This document shows, piece after piece, positions 5,595-14,041 of a stretch of 21,545 nucleotides of DNA. Below the pieces are notes generated by a model. It was not told where the DNA came from, ran no database searches, and saw only the letters and a list, made by a program, of their open reading frames with translations. A program made the position numbers and the translations under genes. Origin of the DNA: Chloroflexota bacterium (GTDB taxonomy: Bacteria > Chloroflexota > Anaerolineae > Anaerolineales > UBA4823); the NCBI GenBank assembly GCA_012798185.1, contig JAAZNS010000282.1, positions 1 through 21,545 of the forward strand. The letters run 5' to 3'. The first letter of the stretch is position 1, and every line of letters starts with the position of its first letter.

Positions 5595-5674
5595 AATTGA
5601 ATATTCAAATATTGAAGCGATGATGTGCCAGGTGAATAAGTATCGGATGATTAAGGTTTTATTTGGGTGAGGCG

Positions 5675-7417
5675 ATGCATCGTAACGGGAAACTCAAACT
5701 CCCATCGTGGGCTGGGGCGTTAGTTTTGTGGGCAGCACCGCTGGCATTTTTGGGTGTTTTTTACCTTTATCCGCTGGTTAATATCTTGAAGATCAGTTTT
5801 ACGCATTCTGATAGGGCTGTTTCACCATTAATCCAGGCTTTGTCTTCCAGGAGTATCCAGCATGTGCTGTGGTTCACAGTATGGCAGGCGATATTATCAA
5901 CCGCATTAACCTTGCTATTAGGCTTGCCTGGTGCATATTTAATGGCTCGTTACGATTTTCGGGGGAAGGCGTTGGTGCAGGCGCTCAGCGGCATTCCTTT
6001 TGTTCTGCCCACCCTGGTGGTGGCTGCAGCATTTAATGCGTTATTGGGCCCGCGCGGCTGGGTCAACTTGGCGCTAATGGCACTGTTGAAAACAACCCAG
6101 CCGCCGGTTACTTTTGTGAACAGCTTAAGTGCGATATTGATCGCCCATGTTTTTTACAACACCACTATCGTTCTGCGTCTGGTGGGGGATTTTTGGGCGC
6201 ATCTCGATCCCCATTTGGGTCAGGCGGCGCGCATGTTAGGCGCTAACAAATGGCAGGAGCTACGTTATGTGAGTCTACCCTTATTAGCTCCGGCAATTAC
6301 CGCGGCAGCACTGCTGGTATTCATCTTTGTGTTCACTTCATTTGGTGTTATTCTCGTGCTGGGCGGTCCACGCTTTGCCACCCTGGAAGTGGAAATATAT
6401 AACCAGACATTAAGCCTGTTCAATCTGCCAATCGCTGCTGCGCTTTCGATCATACAATTGATTTGTACGTTGGTTTTTTCTATAATATATACTCGAAGGG
6501 TGAAACATCTGGCGCGCCCGCTGTCGCTTCACCCGCGCCGTTATACCCAACATAAACTAAGCAATTGGAGAGAGAAAATCCTGGCAGGGGCTCTGATTGC
6601 GCTTTTATTGGGATTGTTGACCACCCCCCTGGCAGCTCTGGCAGCCCGTTCTTTTACCCGCTTCGAAGCTGAGCGCGGGCAGCATACCCTGGTTAATGCC
6701 AGCGTTACTCTGGATTTTTACAAGGAATTATTGATCAACCGCCGTCAGTCGGTTTTCTATATCCCGCCGGTGCGGGCAATTGGGGTCTCGTTTTCTTATG
6801 CTGCCATCACTGTCATCTTGGCTTTGGCATTAGGGTTTCCTGCTGCCTGGGCGCTTTCCAGAGATTCTAAAGAACAAAAATCTCCAATCGATTACATAAA
6901 CCAGATTCTCGATCCACTGCTTATGCTGCCTTTAGGCACCTCCGCAGTTACCATGGGTTTGGGGTTTCTAGTTGCCTTAGGACGCCCGCCTCTCGATTTG
7001 CGCGCCTCGCCCATATTGGTGCCCCTGGCGCATACGCTGGTGGCATTTCCGTTTGTGGTGCGCAGCCTTACCCCGGCATTGCGCAGCATCCGACCGCGGT
7101 TACGGCAGGCAGCGGCGGTGATGGGCGCACCTCCTCTGCAGGTGCTGCGGCAAATCGATTTACCTTTAACCGGCAGAGCTATCATTGTCGCAGCCACTTT
7201 CGCTTTTACAATATCCCTTGGAGAATTTGGCGCCACGGCAATGATCTCGCGCCCGGAGTTTCCCACCATTCCTGTGGCAATCTATCGGTTCATCTCTCAG
7301 CCGGGCGCACTAAATTATGGGCAGGCTTTAGCGCTCAGCACGATATTGATGGCAGTCACTGCGGCGGGTATGCTGGTCATCGAACGCTTGCGCATCGCAG
7401 ATATTGGCGAGTTTTAA
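5675..7417 (+). CDS. thiP: Thiamine ABC transporter permease, two fused membrane halves
   Basis: This 580-residue integral membrane protein contains two BinD-type permease domains, as in ThiP and the iron(III) transporter FbpB family. The first half carries an EAA-like loop 'QAARMLGANKWQELRYVSLPLL' near residues 187-208. The second carries 'QAAAVMGAPPLQVLRQIDLPL' near residues 475-495, followed by 'GEFGATAMISRPEFPTIPVAIYRFI', a segment typical of this class. About twelve hydrophobic segments are visible. ATG 5675 is preferred over the in-frame TTG at 5663; a GGTGAGG stretch just upstream is a modest ribosome site. Together with the binding protein before and the ATPase after, it forms a complete importer. 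Iron or sulfate importers share this architecture, but the riboswitch and thiN point to thiamine. Confidence 0.9.
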   Translation: MHRNGKLKLPSWAGALVLWAAPLAFLGVFYLYPLVNILKISFTHSDRAVSPLIQALSSRSIQHVLWFTVWQAILSTALTLLLGLPGAYLMARYDFRGKALVQALSGIPFVLPTLVVAAAFNALLGPRGWVNLALMALLKTTQPPVTFVNSLSAILIAHVFYNTTIVLRLVGDFWAHLDPHLGQAARMLGANKWQELRYVSLPLLAPAITAAALLVFIFVFTSFGVILVLGGPRFATLEVEIYNQTLSLFNLPIAAALSIIQLICTLVFSIIYTRRVKHLARPLSLHPRRYTQHKLSNWREKILAGALIALLLGLLTTPLAALAARSFTRFEAERGQHTLVNASVTLDFYKELLINRRQSVFYIPPVRAIGVSFSYAAITVILALALGFPAAWALSRDSKEQKSPIDYINQILDPLLMLPLGTSAVTMGLGFLVALGRPPLDLRASPILVPLAHTLVAFPFVVRSLTPALRSIRPRLRQAAAVMGAPPLQVLRQIDLPLTGRAIIVAATFAFTISLGEFGATAMISRPEFPTIPVAIYRFISQPGALNYGQALALSTILMAVTAAGMLVIERLRIADIGEF

Positions 7418-7550
7418 TAACGGTTATGATAATCTGCAAATCTCTCGTCATTTAGGTTGCCAGGAAGAATGATGTTATGACTCGAAAATCAATAACTGAG
7501 AATCGAGAATAAAAAAATAAAGGTACCATTATAGCCTGAGCAGGAACTAA

Positions 7551-8609
7551 TTGCATGTAATAACTATGGAAAATGGATTACGGCTGATAAATATCTATAA
7601 ATCTTTTGGGGATACTTGTGCTTTATGCGGCGTTTCTTTCGATGTGGCTCAAGGGGAAATCGTGGCGCTGCTTGGTCCCAGCGGGTGTGGAAAATCCACT
7701 ACCCTGATGCTCATTGCCGGATTGGAAATGCCTGACCAGGGTGATATTATTTGGAACAACGAATCCCTGGATGGTATTCCGCCGCATCAACGCGGTTTTG
7801 GATTGATGTTTCAGGATTATGCTCTTTTCCCCCATATGAATGTGTTTGATAATGTGGCGTTTGGTCTGCGTATGGCGCGTCTGCCTGAAGCAGAGGTCAA
7901 ACGGCGGGTGAATGAGGCGCTGGCGCTGGTAGGTTTACCGGATTTTTCGCGGCGGGATGTGCTCAACCTTTCGGGAGGCGAGCAGCAGCGCGTGGCATTG
8001 GCGCGCTCGCTGGCACCTCATCCCTATTTACTGATGCTGGATGAACCTCTCGGCGCCCTTGACCGGACGCTGCGGGAACGCTTGATTTGGGAGGTGAGCG
8101 ATATTTTGCACAATTTACACCAAACAGCACTTTATGTCACTCATGATCAAGAGGAAGCCTTTGCAATTTCGGACCGCGTGGTGTTATTGAACGCCGGAAA
8201 AGTGGAACAAATCAGCACTCCGCAAATGTTATACCGGCAGCCGGCTTCCATGTTCGCTGCTAGGTTTTTGGGGATGGATAATTTGGTTAAAGGAGTTTGC
8301 CGGCGAGTGAACGGCGGCTACGAAGTGGAAAGCGACCTGGGGAAAATTTCGTTGTCGAATTCGGTGGAAGGGAATATCATGCTGTTATTACGACCGGATG
8401 CAGTCAATTTAGACGGGAGAGGTTCTTGCCGGTTGGATGGACGTGTAGTCAAACATTCGTTTCGCGGTAATACTTGCCGTGTGACAGTAATCGTCAATCA
8501 GACTCTGCTCAAGTTCGATTTTCCCTCCAGCCAGCCGATTCCGCAGGTTGGAGAAGAATTGCAGCTGAGTTTCGATCCGCATGAAGCGATTCAGGTATTC
8601 CAGGACTGA
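7551..8609 (+). CDS. thiQ: Thiamine ABC transporter ATP-binding protein
   Basis: The ATPase of the importer. Walker A is GPSGCGKST, the Q-loop is MFQDYALFPHMNVFDNVAFGL, the ABC signature is LSGGEQQRVALARSL, Walker B is LLMLDEPLGALDR, and the H-loop is YVTHDQEEA. A C-terminal region of roughly 110 residues looks like a TOBE regulatory domain. At 352 residues it is longer than the short ThiQ of enterobacteria and more like PotA/FbpC-type subunits, so strict orthology to E. coli ThiQ is uncertain, although the context fixes its job. Two starts are possible. TTG 7551 has an AGGAA site upstream, while ATG 7566 has none close by, so 7551 is kept. The 133-base gap after thiP has no clear promoter or terminator, so the gene is probably in the same transcript. 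Confidence 0.87.
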   Translation: MHVITMENGLRLINIYKSFGDTCALCGVSFDVAQGEIVALLGPSGCGKSTTLMLIAGLEMPDQGDIIWNNESLDGIPPHQRGFGLMFQDYALFPHMNVFDNVAFGLRMARLPEAEVKRRVNEALALVGLPDFSRRDVLNLSGGEQQRVALARSLAPHPYLLMLDEPLGALDRTLRERLIWEVSDILHNLHQTALYVTHDQEEAFAISDRVVLLNAGKVEQISTPQMLYRQPASMFAARFLGMDNLVKGVCRRVNGGYEVESDLGKISLSNSVEGNIMLLLRPDAVNLDGRGSCRLDGRVVKHSFRGNTCRVTVIVNQTLLKFDFPSSQPIPQVGEELQLSFDPHEAIQVFQD

Positions 8610-8648
8610 GCCTTTAGAAAGAATCATTATATTTCGTGATGCCTTGAT

Positions 8649-9815
8649 ATGAGCAGAAAATGGCTTGATCATGCCCCTTGGTTTTGGAAAGATATATTCA
8701 CACCTTTTATATTCACGCGGGTTTTACTGCTGCTCATAGGATGGTTCGCCCAATATCTGCCCGTTAATACCAGTTATCCAATTCAAAAAGCCGCCATACG
8801 CGGGTGGCAGTTTACCCATCATCGTCTCATCGATATCTGGGCGCGGTGGGATAGCGGATGGTATTTGGATATTGTGCTGAATGGTTATTCTGCAAAAAGC
8901 GATCTTGCTGCCATACAGAGTAATTTGGCTTTCTTTCCGTTTTATCCTTATTTGACGCGTTGGATTGCGTGGCTGCCTTCGAATGCATTGCAGTCTCGAG
9001 CTATTGTTTTGCTGGTTGGGGTATTGATTTCAAATTTCTTTTTACTGAGCTCACTTGTGTTGATATGGAAGCTTGTTAAGTTAAATGATTGGAGCGACGA
9101 TGTTGCCCGGCGAGCGGTGTTTTATCTGCTGTTTTTCCCCACAGCTTTTTTCTTTTCCTGTTTCTATACTGAATCGGCTTTCTTGTTTCTTTCACTGGCT
9201 GCTTTTTACGTCGCGCATCGGCAAAATTGGGCATTGGCTGGCTTGCTGGGCGGGTTATTGGCAGTAACCCGTGTTTTTGGAGTTTTAATTTTGATTCCGT
9301 TATTGTGGATGACCTTTGAGGCAATTGATTGGAAATTCGACCAAATTCGATGGAACATTATCTGGTTATCATTAGTCCCGCTTGGATTGATCGTTCATCT
9401 GCTGAGTATTTATCCGCTATCGCATCATTTAATGACGCCAATGGTGGTGCAATCAGCTTGGGGAAGAAAGTTTAGCATGCCCTGGGATGCCTGGATCGAA
9501 TCGACCAAGTTGACTCCAATTATTGCCCCCTTAGATCTGATTTTCACCGTTGGCTTTTTATTGCTGTGTATTTATGTGTGGCGCAAATTCCGCTCAAAAA
9601 GCTATGCTTTATATTCGGTCTTATTGTTGATTCCCCTCTTGTTTTCTGGATCTTTACAATCGAATGATCGATATGTTTTGGTGGTTTTCCCGGCATTCGT
9701 TGCCCTGGCATTGTTCACACAAAAGTGGTGGGTGAACGCAATCTTGATGCCGCTTTTCCTTGGACTTCAGCTAATACTATTGGCAGCCTGGAGCCAGTTT
9801 TATTGGGTGGGATAA
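8649..9815 (+). CDS. PIG-V-like integral membrane mannosyltransferase
   Basis: This 388-residue membrane protein has about nine to eleven hydrophobic segments. After the first membrane segment a large loop carries the family signature: 'IDIWARWDSGWYLDIVLNGY' followed by 'SNLAFFPFYPYLTRW'. The W-D-S-x-W-Y and F-F-P-x-Y-P motifs are typical of bacterial homologues of PIG-V, the GT-C fold dolichol-phosphate-mannose-dependent enzyme of GPI anchor synthesis. The bacterial members probably add a sugar from a polyprenyl-phosphate donor to an extracytoplasmic acceptor. The donor and acceptor here are unknown. It starts 39 bases after the transporter ATPase gene with a weak ribosome site. It may ride on the thiamine transcript without sharing its function, since no promoter is visible in the short gap. 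Confidence 0.82.
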   Translation: MSRKWLDHAPWFWKDIFTPFIFTRVLLLLIGWFAQYLPVNTSYPIQKAAIRGWQFTHHRLIDIWARWDSGWYLDIVLNGYSAKSDLAAIQSNLAFFPFYPYLTRWIAWLPSNALQSRAIVLLVGVLISNFFLLSSLVLIWKLVKLNDWSDDVARRAVFYLLFFPTAFFFSCFYTESAFLFLSLAAFYVAHRQNWALAGLLGGLLAVTRVFGVLILIPLLWMTFEAIDWKFDQIRWNIIWLSLVPLGLIVHLLSIYPLSHHLMTPMVVQSAWGRKFSMPWDAWIESTKLTPIIAPLDLIFTVGFLLLCIYVWRKFRSKSYALYSVLLLIPLLFSGSLQSNDRYVLVVFPAFVALALFTQKWWVNAILMPLFLGLQLILLAAWSQFYWVG

Positions 9816-9999
9816 AGCTGGTCATATCATTGGTGCAATTGCACAGATTAGCTGGTGTTCTTTTGCATGTCTTATAATCGGGTTATTGATTATCTTTATG
9901 TGGATACGATAATACAAATTATTGTGCATTAACGTGTTTGATAAATCATTTACCCATTTTGCATCATAATCACATCAATGGATGGTTCAGTCATTAATC

Positions 10000-10009
10000 G
10001 AGTATACTC
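10000..10009. promoter_or_regulatory. Perfect palindrome GAGTATACTC containing a -10-like box, upstream of add
   Basis: A 10-base perfect palindrome contains TATACT (10003-10008) 49 bases before the adenosine deaminase start. No good -35 is found at the right distance, so a promoter here would need an activator. The rest of the 9816-10057 gap shows nothing recognisable. Confidence 0.3.
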
Positions 10010-10057
10010 TGGCAGCATGTTATTCGTTAACTTAATGAATGGTAAGATTTGAAAAAA

Positions 10058-11074
10058 ATGCCCTTAAACAACGATCAATTTTTTCACCGCATCCCCAAGG
10101 TAGAATTGCATTTACACCTGGAGGGTGCTATCCCTCATGACACATTATGGGAATTGTGCCAAAAGTACGGCGGCGATGCCGAAGTGCCTTCTTTAGAAGC
10201 TTTGGTTAAACGTTTTCAATATATCGATTTTCCCCATTTTATTGAAACCTGGGTGTGGAAGAATCGTTTCTTGCGTGAATATGAAGATTTTACCTTCATT
10301 GCCGAACGCATTGCCAGGGACCTTGCCAGCCAAAATATACTTTATGCTGAAGTGTTTTTCTCGCCGCCTGATTTTTTCCGCTATGGATTGGAAACACAAA
10401 AACTAACCGAAGCTATTCGTTTGGGGCTTTCCCGCGTCTCTGAGATCGATGTGTCATTGATTGCTGATGTGGTAAGAGATTTCGGACCGCAAATGGCAGC
10501 AAAAACGCTCTGCGAAGTTAATGAAGTTCAATCGTTGGGTGTTATCGGGATTGGTTTGGGAGGGTCGGAGCAGGATTATCCCCCCGAATTATTCGCGGAA
10601 GTCTTCGAAGACGCCCGCAATTTTGGGTTGCACACCACCGCTCATGCCGGAGAAGCAGCCGGTGCCGACAGCATTTGGGGAGCAATCCGCCATTTACGCC
10701 CAGAGCGAATTGGACATGGGATGCGCGCTTATGAAGATGAAATTTTATTGGATACCCTGGTTAAAAACCGGCTTCCTTTAGAAATATGCCCAATCTCTAA
10801 TGTGTGCACCGGCGTAATATGCCGTATTGAAGACCATCCAGTGCACGATTACTTCACGCGCGGTATTTTGGTGACCATCAACACCGATGATCCCAAAATG
10901 TTTGGCAGCTCGCTGGCGCTTGAGTATCAAACCCTGACGCAGTCATGTGGATTCTCCAAGGCTGATATCCGAACGCTGGTTGAGAATGCTGTGCACGCCA
11001 GTTGGCTGTGCGAAGATAAAAAACACAAATTGGCGGAAAAAATATTCAATGATCCAGCCTGGAAAAGCGAATAG
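10058..11074 (+). CDS. add: Adenosine deaminase
   Basis: It hydrolyses adenosine or deoxyadenosine to inosine and ammonia in purine salvage. The 338-residue length is typical. All metal and catalytic motifs are present: KVELHLHLEG near the N-terminus (zinc ligands H18 and H20), HAGEA in the middle (catalytic Glu and substrate contact), ERIGHG, LEICPISN, and INTDDP (catalytic and zinc-ligand Asp). ATG 10058 is chosen over the in-frame TTG at 10049; the nearby GGTAAG is a poor ribosome site for either. The related adenine or aminofutalosine deaminases cannot be fully excluded by eye. The hydrolase gene follows after a 110-base gap, so co-transcription is possible but not evident. Confidence 0.88.
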   Translation: MPLNNDQFFHRIPKVELHLHLEGAIPHDTLWELCQKYGGDAEVPSLEALVKRFQYIDFPHFIETWVWKNRFLREYEDFTFIAERIARDLASQNILYAEVFFSPPDFFRYGLETQKLTEAIRLGLSRVSEIDVSLIADVVRDFGPQMAAKTLCEVNEVQSLGVIGIGLGGSEQDYPPELFAEVFEDARNFGLHTTAHAGEAAGADSIWGAIRHLRPERIGHGMRAYEDEILLDTLVKNRLPLEICPISNVCTGVICRIEDHPVHDYFTRGILVTINTDDPKMFGSSLALEYQTLTQSCGFSKADIRTLVENAVHASWLCEDKKHKLAEKIFNDPAWKSE

Positions 11075-11184
11075 CCCATTTTTTGCGTTAAGTAATGAAG
11101 AGCAGCAGGGAATGGTGTATGGGTTCTTTGTTTTTAAATTTAGCCTCTTTTCGAATTGCTCATTATTCACCTAAAATATGAGAT

Positions 11185-11862
11185 ATGCCGAAAGCTAAAC
11201 GGGAACGATATTTCACTCCAGAAACGATCGAGATCAAATCTGCCGAGATGATGCGATGGCGTGAAGCTTACAATCAGAATCATCCTTCAGATTTTAAACC
11301 ACATCGCTCTGCCTTATTGGGGCTTGATTTACAGGCATATTTTCTGGAAGAAAAAAATCACGCGTTTATACCCAGCAGTGCAGCGATAATACCTAATATC
11401 AATTCAATGGTGCAGGCTTATGCCAGGCGTAATTTGCCAATATTCTTTACCCGACACGTTAACACAATCCAGGATGCTGGTTTAATGGCAACCTGGTGGC
11501 GCGAATTAATTGTTAAAGATAATCCCCTTAGTGAAATTGACCATCGCATCGACTATTCACACGGTATCATAATCGAGAAATCCCGCTACGATGCTTTTTT
11601 TATGACCCCACTGGAAGAAAATTTAAGAAAACTGGAAGTAAGCCAGGTGGTTATTTGCGGTGTATTAACGCATTTATGCTGCGAAACAACCGCCAGGTCG
11701 GCGTTCATGCGTGGTTTTGAGGTTTATTTTACGGTCGATGGAACTGCGACATATAATGAAGATTTTCATCGCGCAGCTTTACTCAACTTGGCGCATGGCT
11801 TTGCCCATCTCGTCAGGGTAAGAGATATTCTGGCTGCTTTGAAAGAAAATCATGAAGCTTGA
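11185..11862 (+). CDS. Isochorismatase/nicotinamidase-family cysteine hydrolase
   Basis: The protein is 225 residues with the catalytic triad of the family: Asp48 in LLGLDLQAYF, Lys132 in IIEKSRYDAFF, and Cys165 in GVLTHLCCETTARSAFMRGF. The VL just before T162 occupies the place of the conserved cis-peptide. Family members hydrolyse amides (nicotinamide, ureidoacrylate, N-carbamoyl compounds) or the vinyl ether of isochorismate. A 40-residue N-terminal stretch before the core is charged and unlike the short start of PncA, and the nicotinamidase metal site is not evident, so the substrate is unknown. The gene overlaps the next flavoprotein gene by 11 bases, which implies translational coupling. 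Confidence 0.82.
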   Translation: MPKAKRERYFTPETIEIKSAEMMRWREAYNQNHPSDFKPHRSALLGLDLQAYFLEEKNHAFIPSSAAIIPNINSMVQAYARRNLPIFFTRHVNTIQDAGLMATWWRELIVKDNPLSEIDHRIDYSHGIIIEKSRYDAFFMTPLEENLRKLEVSQVVICGVLTHLCCETTARSAFMRGFEVYFTVDGTATYNEDFHRAALLNLAHGFAHLVRVRDILAALKENHEA

Positions 11863-12793
11863 GCAAGTCATCATCATAGGCGCTGGACCAGCCGGGCTGG
11901 CAGCCGCTTTGCAGCTGCACCGTTATGGCATTACGCCGCGGCTGATAGAAAAGGCACGCCCTGGGGGTTTGCTTTGGAATGCCAATTGGGTGGAGAATTA
12001 TCCCGGGTTTCCTGCCGGTATTTCTGGCGCCAATCTGGCTCAGGTTTTCCTGGATCATGCAAAAGCTGGGGGTGTGGATGTTACCCCGGCAGAAGTACAA
12101 AAGCTGGCTTGGGATAATCAGGCGTTTATCGTGTCGACCAATAGCGCGGTTTACCATGCCCGGTGTGTGGTAATTGCGTCTGGGACAAAGCCGCGTCAGT
12201 TTACTGAATTTGCAATTCCCGATATTCTCGCAGGACGAATATTTTATGAAGTCATCCCCTTGATTTCAAGTTCAGGCAAAACGGTGGTAATCGTCGGTGC
12301 TGGTGATGCGGCATTTGATTATGCCCTTAACTTAGGAAAACAAAATCAGGTTATAATTATTAATCGCAGTAACCAAGTAAAATGCCTGCCCTTACTTTGG
12401 GATCGGGCAAATACTTGCAGCAATATAACATACCGCTCTCGTGTTGTAATCAATCAATTGCTACCCAACCCTGAGGGCGGAATTACAGTGGAATGTTTCA
12501 GCCCCAAAGGATTGATGAAGCTTTCAGCCGATTATCTCATCGGTGCCATCGGTCGAATTCCACAATTGGATTTTGTTTCAGCTTCTGTGTTGGAACGTTC
12601 TTCCGAGTTCGAAAAAGCGGGCATCCTCCACTTTGTCGGTGATGTGAAAAACAATATATACAGGCAGACGTCTATAGCCATCGGTGATGGCATACGCGCT
12701 GCCATGCACCTGAACAAAGTCCTGAAGGAGACTGCACATGAAAGTGATTGCCTCGACCGGAAGAGAAGATATCGCCGTAGTATATATCGTTGA
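11852..12793 (+). CDS. Thioredoxin-reductase-like FAD/NAD(P) oxidoreductase lacking the CxxC redox pair
   Basis: This 313-residue flavoprotein has two dinucleotide-binding loops: GAGPAGLAAALQLHRYG at the N-terminus for FAD and VVIVGAGDAAFDYAL near residues 148-162 for NAD(P)H. The second FAD contact is near the end (HFVGDVKNN...IGDGIRAAMH). NWVENYPGFP resembles the VENFPG segment of thioredoxin reductases. In those enzymes the CxxC redox centre lies just before the NADPH loop. Here that stretch (about residues 105-150) has no CxxC, so it should not reduce thioredoxin and more likely hands electrons to another partner such as an iron-sulfur protein. It overlaps the upstream hydrolase by 11 bases and the downstream radical SAM gene by 56. 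The last 20 or so residues, in the overlap, look like a non-conserved basic tail. Confidence 0.83.
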   Translation: MKLEQVIIIGAGPAGLAAALQLHRYGITPRLIEKARPGGLLWNANWVENYPGFPAGISGANLAQVFLDHAKAGGVDVTPAEVQKLAWDNQAFIVSTNSAVYHARCVVIASGTKPRQFTEFAIPDILAGRIFYEVIPLISSSGKTVVIVGAGDAAFDYALNLGKQNQVIIINRSNQVKCLPLLWDRANTCSNITYRSRVVINQLLPNPEGGITVECFSPKGLMKLSADYLIGAIGRIPQLDFVSASVLERSSEFEKAGILHFVGDVKNNIYRQTSIAIGDGIRAAMHLNKVLKETAHESDCLDRKRRYRRSIYR

Positions 12794-13709
12794 ATTAGAA
12801 AATGGGAAATTGGTGGAATGCGTGGAATCAGTGCAGCCGCCCTTTTCCCGGTTAGAGAAGTGGATTATCTTGGTGTCCACGCTGTATGGTTGTCCGGTTG
12901 GTTGCGCCATGTGCGACGCCGGGGGATATTACCAGGGAAAGCTCAGCGCCGAAGATATCTTAAACCAAATCGATTTTATGGTTAAAAAGCGTTTTGCAGA
13001 TGGGAAAATCCCCTGCAGGCAATTTAAAATTCAATTTGCGCGTATGGGAGAGCCGGCGTTAAATCTGCAGGTTTTAGATGTATTGGAAACGCTGCCTCGG
13101 CGTTATGATGCTCCAGGACTCATCCCCTCCATTTCAACAATCGCTCCGGCGGGTTCGCAAAATTTCTTCGAGCGTTTATTGAGAATTAAAAAAGAGTATT
13201 ATTCAGAAGGAAGCTTTCAATTTCAGTTTTCGCTCCACACCACTGATCAATTCTACCGTAATAAATTAATACCCATAAGAACATGGACTTTCGCTGAGAT
13301 GGCAGCATATGGTGAGCGCTTTTATGCTCCCGGCGACCGCAAGATTACCCTTAATTTTGCGCTTGCCCGCGGCATTCCTCTTGAGACAGAGGTATTGCTT
13401 GCATATTTCTCTCCGGATAAATTTTTGGTTAAAATCACACCCGTCAACCCAACTTACCGCTCAATGGAAAACCAGCTTATATCCTATATCGATCCTGAGG
13501 CAGAAGATCAGGCGGGTGAAATTGTGCAAGCACTGCGCGCTGCGGGTTATACCGTGATTGTTAGTATCGGGCAAGTGGAAGAAAACCAGGTGGGCAGTAA
13601 TTGTGGGCAATATTTACGCACTCACCTTTCAGTTAGCAAGAAAATGATCGAAGGATACACCTTTCCGATAATACAAAATAATAATTATAAAAATATAATT
13701 GAGCAATAA
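12738..13709 (+). CDS. RlmN/Cfr-like radical SAM protein, short form
   Basis: This 323-residue radical SAM enzyme carries its 4Fe-4S cysteines as C52-x3-C56-x2-C59 (YGCPVGCAMC). Several features match the RlmN/Cfr rRNA methylase family: VECV before the cluster, ARMGEPALN (RlmN GMGEPLLN), a SLHTTDQFYRNKLIPI segment (RlmN SLHAP...R...PIN), and NCGQ near the end. C289 there aligns with the methyl-carrying C355 of E. coli RlmN. Two things differ. The N-terminal RNA-binding domain is absent, since the first cluster cysteine is at 52 instead of about 125. The residue aligned with RlmN C118, seven before the cluster, is Leu. AAGGAG lies 7 bases before ATG 12738. The adjacent flavoprotein could be its reductase. 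Superfamily is secure; the reaction is unknown. Confidence 0.85.
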   Translation: MKVIASTGREDIAVVYIVELENGKLVECVESVQPPFSRLEKWIILVSTLYGCPVGCAMCDAGGYYQGKLSAEDILNQIDFMVKKRFADGKIPCRQFKIQFARMGEPALNLQVLDVLETLPRRYDAPGLIPSISTIAPAGSQNFFERLLRIKKEYYSEGSFQFQFSLHTTDQFYRNKLIPIRTWTFAEMAAYGERFYAPGDRKITLNFALARGIPLETEVLLAYFSPDKFLVKITPVNPTYRSMENQLISYIDPEAEDQAGEIVQALRAAGYTVIVSIGQVEENQVGSNCGQYLRTHLSVSKKMIEGYTFPIIQNNNYKNIIEQ

Positions 13710-14041
13710 TAATTAAATCGTAAAAGAGTCAAATATTTGGGGATATGACGATACTACCACCCATATATGAGACAAAAAAATGGTTAAAATGTTAAAGGAC
13801 CTATTTTTGAATATTAATTTGCATCATTTATTGATTTATGTATAATCAATGTTAAGCATTTATTAAAATATTGCAATAATTTTTGACACAACATAATATT
13901 ATCTATATATCATTGATGTTTCCCTATTATTTATTTTGTAACATAGCAGCCAGGGGGAATAACATCATTAGGATGATCTGAAAATTAGTAGTATCTGATT
14001 CAGTTTTTATTTTATAGGTGTGACCTCAATTGGAGATAAAA
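13710..14041 (+). promoter_or_regulatory. AT-rich 332-base gap with two candidate promoters for the HD-GYP gene
   Basis: There is no gene here. Candidate promoter 1 is TTTGCA (13818-13823), 17 bases, TATAAT (13841-13846), its -10 lying in an ATTGAT/ATCAAT inverted repeat (13830-13850). Candidate promoter 2 is TTGACA (13883-13888), 17 bases, TATATC (13906-13911). The leader after them is about 120-190 bases. It contains a small ATCAT/ATGAT hairpin near 13965 but no riboswitch that I recognise. Confidence 0.5.

Noticed and set aside
7418..7550. A separate promoter for the transporter ATPase gene.
   Set aside because: No -35/-10 pair at proper spacing was found; only a weak CTCGA/TCGAG inverted repeat is present.
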